A stretch of 25,278 nt of DNA from NCBI GenBank assembly GCA_030152805.1, contig JASLIG010000013.1, positions 1 to 25,278 on the forward strand. The letters are read 5' to 3'. Numbering within the stretch: position 1 is the stretch's first letter; each line of letters opens with the position of its first letter. Under the pieces are notes generated by a model. The model saw only the letters and a list, made by a program, of their open reading frames with translations. It had not been told where the DNA came from and ran no database searches. The translations under genes were made by a program, and so were the position numbers. This DNA comes from Solirubrobacterales bacterium (GTDB lineage: Bacteria > Actinomycetota > Thermoleophilia > Solirubrobacterales > 70-9). This document shows, one piece after another, positions 22,619-25,278 of this stretch.

Positions 22619-23983
22619 ATGGTGCGGAGAACGGGCAGGGTTCTCACGCTGGCACTTGCGCTGTCTATCCTGATCGCTCCTGCGGCCACCGCCGCGACCC
22701 GTTACGCAGCACCGGGCGGAACGGGCGCCGATCCGTGCGCCGATCCCGGCAAGCCCTGCTCCGTGTACACCGCCGCCGACAAGAACGCGCCGGGCTCGAC
22801 AATCGAGGCAGGAGATGTGGTCGAACTCGCGCCCGGTACCTACTACGCGGAGCTCGAAGGGGAATTCGGCTACATCCCCTCCGTGATTCTACCCGCTGGT
22901 GTCACCGTTCGAGGGGAACCAGGTAAAACGAGGCCGGTCATCATCGTCCGGGCAAACGAAACCGGCTACGGTGCCTTCTACGTCCCCACGGCGGCAGAAG
23001 TCGCGGATGTGGAAATCCGCAATCAGTCGGGGTATGGGTCGGCGATCGGGGTTTCAGGAGGAACCATGGACCGGGTGATCGCCCGCTCGGTCGCTAGTGG
23101 CACATTCGCGTGCGAGTTCTTGTCAGGGACCATCCGCAGCAGCGCCTGCCTCAGCTCCGGCGCGGGCTCGGCAATCGGCGTCAACGTCGCCACCAAGGGG
23201 ACGCACGTGGGCGTCATCCGCAACAGCACCTTGATCGCCACCGGGCCCGGCTCGGTCGGGATGGAATTCACCTACTCCGCCTTCAAAAGAGGGGTGACGG
23301 CCACGATCGGCGGGGTCGGGGTGCTGGTCAAGGGGGAGATGAAGGACGTGGTAGCCAATGCCCGGCCGCTCAACAAAGGCCGGGGGGCGGACGTCAGGAT
23401 CGAGCTCCAGGCCTCCAGCTACGCGACGGTCGAAACCGAAGCCGTGCATGGCGGCACGGTCTCGGTCACCCCACCCGGAACCAACGGCAACATCAGGGCG
23501 CTACCGCTGCTCGCGGCCGACAACTTCCATCAGCTGCCCGGCTCGCCGACGATCGACAGAGGCGCGATCGATGGCGCCAGCGACACGCTCGACATCGACA
23601 AACAGCCGCGAACAATGGGCGGGCTGCCGGATATCGGGGCTGACGAGCTCGGGTCCCCCGCTCCCAAAGCCAACCCGGTCCCGGTCACCGTGCTCGGGGA
23701 ACACCTGCTGAAGCGAACTCCGGGACGAATCGCAGAGCTTCCCTTCGGCTCCAGCGAGCCCGGGTCGCGCTTCGAATGCAGGCTCGACGGCGGGCCTTTC
23801 CGCGCTTGCACCTCCCCGTACACGAAGAAAGTCGCGCTGGGAAAGCACACGTTCCAGGCTCGAGCCATCGACCCGCAGGGACAGGTCGACCGGACCCCGG
23901 CCGTCTTCCGTTGGCGGGTCCTAAGCTTGCGGGCATGTATCGGAAACCCGGCTGCGCATTGCGAATTCGGCGAAGACAGGTAG
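22619..23983 (+). CDS. Exported right-handed beta-helix protein with Ig-like C-terminal domain
   Basis: A 454-residue exported protein. The signal peptide is clear (VRRTGRVLTLALALSILIAPAATAA, cleavage near residue 26). The mature start (TRYAAPGGTGADPCADPGKPCSV, then a VVELAPGTYY segment) is typical of parallel beta-helix proteins of the pectate-lyase-like superfamily, followed by repeated short strands (VADVEIRNQSG, TMDRVIARSVASG, HVGVIRNSTLIATG). The LPGSPTIDRGAIDG ... RTMGGLPDIGADEL stretch is the end of what is called a choice-of-anchor Q domain. An Ig-like domain follows, with FECRLDGGPFRACTSPY and HTFQARAIDPQGQVDRTPA, common in this bacterial class. No catalytic residues can be named, so it may bind or degrade polysaccharide. 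Divergent from the protease gene across about 150 nt. Confidence 0.86.
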   Translation: MVRRTGRVLTLALALSILIAPAATAATRYAAPGGTGADPCADPGKPCSVYTAADKNAPGSTIEAGDVVELAPGTYYAELEGEFGYIPSVILPAGVTVRGEPGKTRPVIIVRANETGYGAFYVPTAAEVADVEIRNQSGYGSAIGVSGGTMDRVIARSVASGTFACEFLSGTIRSSACLSSGAGSAIGVNVATKGTHVGVIRNSTLIATGPGSVGMEFTYSAFKRGVTATIGGVGVLVKGEMKDVVANARPLNKGRGADVRIELQASSYATVETEAVHGGTVSVTPPGTNGNIRALPLLAADNFHQLPGSPTIDRGAIDGASDTLDIDKQPRTMGGLPDIGADELGSPAPKANPVPVTVLGEHLLKRTPGRIAELPFGSSEPGSRFECRLDGGPFRACTSPYTKKVALGKHTFQARAIDPQGQVDRTPAVFRWRVLSLRACIGNPAAHCEFGEDR

Positions 23984-23998
23984 AGCAGGCGGCTCTAC
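23980..23998. terminator. Short hairpin at the convergent junction
   Basis: GTAGAGC (23980-23986) pairs with GCTCTAC (23992-23998) around a 5-nt loop; it overlaps the stop codon of the beta-helix gene and lies just before the end of the deaminase-like gene (24012). No U-run is present, so its terminator role is uncertain. Confidence 0.4.
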
Positions 23999-24011
23999 GA
24001 GGGGCCTTTGA

Positions 24012-24989
24012 CTAACGCGGCCCGTCGGTATGCACGAACAGCACCGGGTCGCGAAGGCGGCCCTCTGCGTGCAGCGCCAGCAGGCCGGCCACCGCCTTCG
24101 CGGTGTAGACGGGATCGAGCGAGAGCCGCTCCTCGGCGGCAAGGGCGGCGGCGCGCGTGGCGGCCTCGGTGGGGTGGCCGTAGCCAGCTCCGATCTGGTC
24201 GCTGGTCAAGTCGAGCATCTCCGGCTCGAGTCGGAGCCGGCCGAGGCGGGCTCCACGGCGCTCCAGCAAGGTGGCGGTGCGCCGTGCGAGACGGGCGAAC
24301 ACCGGTGCATCGAGGCGAAGCTGGTCGTTGACCACCACCCCGACGACGCGGGTGCGCAAGTCGGCGAGCTGGAGGCCGAGTGCCAGGCCGGCCGCGGTAC
24401 CGCCGGTGCCGACCGGGACGACGACATGCGCCGGCTCGGGCAGCGAGCCGTCCTCGACCTGGGCGGCGATCTCCAACGCCGCCTCGACATAGCCGAGCGC
24501 CCCCATCGGCGAGGAACCGCCGGCCGGCAGCAGGTACGGCGGTCGGGCACCGCGTGCATTGCGGGCGAGCAGCCACGGCAGCATCGCCACCGTGCGCACC
24601 TTCGTGTGGGTGCGGTAGATGCGCGCCCCCGAGGCGTCGAGCCGGGCGAGCTGGGCGTTGACGTGGTCGTCGATCGGCTGGTCGACGAGCGCCAGCGCGG
24701 TCTCGATCCCGTGTTCGCGAGCGTAGAGCGCGGTCGCCAGCCCCCAGTTCGTGCCGAGGCCGCCGAAGGTGAGGATCGAGCGGCGACCCCGGCGCTTGGC
24801 GTCGGGGATCAGCCACTCGAGCTTGCGCACCTTGTTGCCCCCCCAGCCGCCCGAGCCGAAGGCGCCGTCTTCCTTCACCCAGATGCCGAGGCCAGCCAGC
24901 TCGCGGACGGGCGTCGGGCGCTCGGACAGCGCCAGGTGGGGAAGGGTCTCGGCCAGGGCCGGGAAGCGCTCATGTAGACGGGGGATCAA
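24012..24989 (-). CDS. PLP-dependent ACC deaminase/D-cysteine desulfhydrase family enzyme
   Basis: A 325-residue fold-type II PLP enzyme of the 1-aminocyclopropane-1-carboxylate deaminase/D-cysteine desulfhydrase family. The cofactor lysine is Lys53 in GGNKVRKLEWL, preceded by PTPVREL and VKEDGAFG. Later motifs are ILTFGGLGTNWGLATA, PVGTGGTAAGLALG (phosphate loop), and GYGHPTEAA. Family members open the cyclopropane ring of ACC or release H2S from D-cysteine; specificity is not clear from the sequence. The start is uncertain: TTG 24989 gives the usual short N-terminus, while TTG 25013 or further upstream are possible. It follows the ECF sigma gene on the same strand. Confidence 0.88.
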   Translation of the reverse strand: MIPRLHERFPALAETLPHLALSERPTPVRELAGLGIWVKEDGAFGSGGWGGNKVRKLEWLIPDAKRRGRRSILTFGGLGTNWGLATALYAREHGIETALALVDQPIDDHVNAQLARLDASGARIYRTHTKVRTVAMLPWLLARNARGARPPYLLPAGGSSPMGALGYVEAALEIAAQVEDGSLPEPAHVVVPVGTGGTAAGLALGLQLADLRTRVVGVVVNDQLRLDAPVFARLARRTATLLERRGARLGRLRLEPEMLDLTSDQIGAGYGHPTEAATRAAALAAEERLSLDPVYTAKAVAGLLALHAEGRLRDPVLFVHTDGPR

Positions 24990-25041
24990 AACGATGCGGT
25001 GAACGTCTACCAATTCCCGCCGCAGCCACAAGGCGAGATGG

Positions 25042-25278
25042 TCACGGCGACGATCGGCGGCGCCCCTCGGCCCGCGCCTGCAGCAGCTCGCGCTCACGCG
25101 GGTTGCCGCTCATCGCCGCCGCGCGGGCGAACTCCATCCCCGCCTCTTCCTCGCGACCAAGCCGCGCGAGCAACTCGCCCCGTGCCGCCGGCAGCAGGTG
25201 GTACCCGGCGAGCAGCTGCTCGCCGGCGAGCTCGTCGAGCAGCTCCAGCCCCGCCGCCGGGCCGAACGCCATCCCCAC
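25042..25278 (-). CDS. C-terminal end of ECF sigma factor with TPR-like domain, 5' truncated
   Basis: The frame runs off the end of the window, leaving the last 78 residues. LELLDELAGEQLLAGYHLLPAARGELLARLGREEEAGMEFARAAAMSGNPRERELLQARA matches the C-terminal TPR-like helices found after the sigma-2/sigma-4 domains in one large class of ECF sigma factors that often accompany YCII-family proteins. DNA-binding parts are outside the window. The stop is 52 nt before the assigned start of the deaminase-like gene, which may be co-transcribed. Confidence 0.82.
   Translation of the reverse strand: MGMAFGPAAGLELLDELAGEQLLAGYHLLPAARGELLARLGREEEAGMEFARAAAMSGNPRERELLQARAEGRRRSSP

Overview
The window looks like chromosomal DNA of a high-GC actinobacterium, most plausibly of the class Thermoleophilia (Solirubrobacterales-like). 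This is inferred from strong G/C bias at third codon positions, frequent GTG/TTG starts, tightly packed genes, several -10-like hexamers placed 6-8 nt before start codons (probable leaderless mRNAs), and large secreted proteins with PKD, FN3, Gly-rich and choice-of-anchor-type domains. No rRNA, tRNA, CRISPR array, transposase or phage gene was seen.

Layout. 1-7136 is mostly housekeeping and metabolism: the end of an acyl-CoA carboxylase carboxyltransferase gene, a ferritin-like di-iron protein, a STAS anti-anti-sigma factor, CutA, an ABC-2 exporter pair, a translationally coupled AhpD-like/SDR pair, a stand-alone PolA-type 5'-3' exonuclease and a cyclase-family metal hydrolase. 7137-11578 holds a protein with a Gly/Cys-rich tail, an EthA-like Baeyer-Villiger monooxygenase directly followed by a flavodoxin-fold reductase, a DppA-type (M55) D-aminopeptidase and a VOC protein. 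11579-15652 holds two divergently transcribed exported proteins (a beta-propeller/PKD protein and an unknown exported protein) and a YCII-family protein. 15762-18736 is the most unusual region. 18808-23983 holds two more exported proteins: a 1219-residue metzincin protease with FN3 and Gly-rich modules, and a beta-helix protein. 24012-25278 holds a PLP-dependent ACC-deaminase-like enzyme and the end of an ECF sigma factor gene.

The candidate undescribed system lies at 16661-18736. A SAM methyltransferase gene is followed after 3 nt by a 19-codon reading frame (17522-17581) with a near-perfect Shine-Dalgarno sequence, then a 12-bp terminator hairpin. Converging on it is a 370-residue ThiF/E1-like enzyme that resembles the microcin C7 synthetase MccB: an N-terminal winged-helix region like a peptide clamp, an adenylation core, and two CxxC pairs. 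The peptide begins Met-Arg, as MccA does, is 9/19 Ser/Thr, and ends in Thr rather than Asn. I read this as a possible small RiPP or peptide-nucleotide pathway: precursor, MccB-like adenylating enzyme and methyltransferase, perhaps with the second methyltransferase at 15762-16616. No exporter or immunity gene is adjacent, and the precursor rests on sequence signals alone.

Gene borders are compact. Several convergent junctions are closed by hairpins that almost exactly fill the gap (7929-7976, 17588-17615, 23980-23998), while others overlap at their stop codons (2402-2405, 11210-11228). No stretch over 300 bases lacks a gene; the longest (11579-11838) holds a probable terminator and a second strong hairpin.
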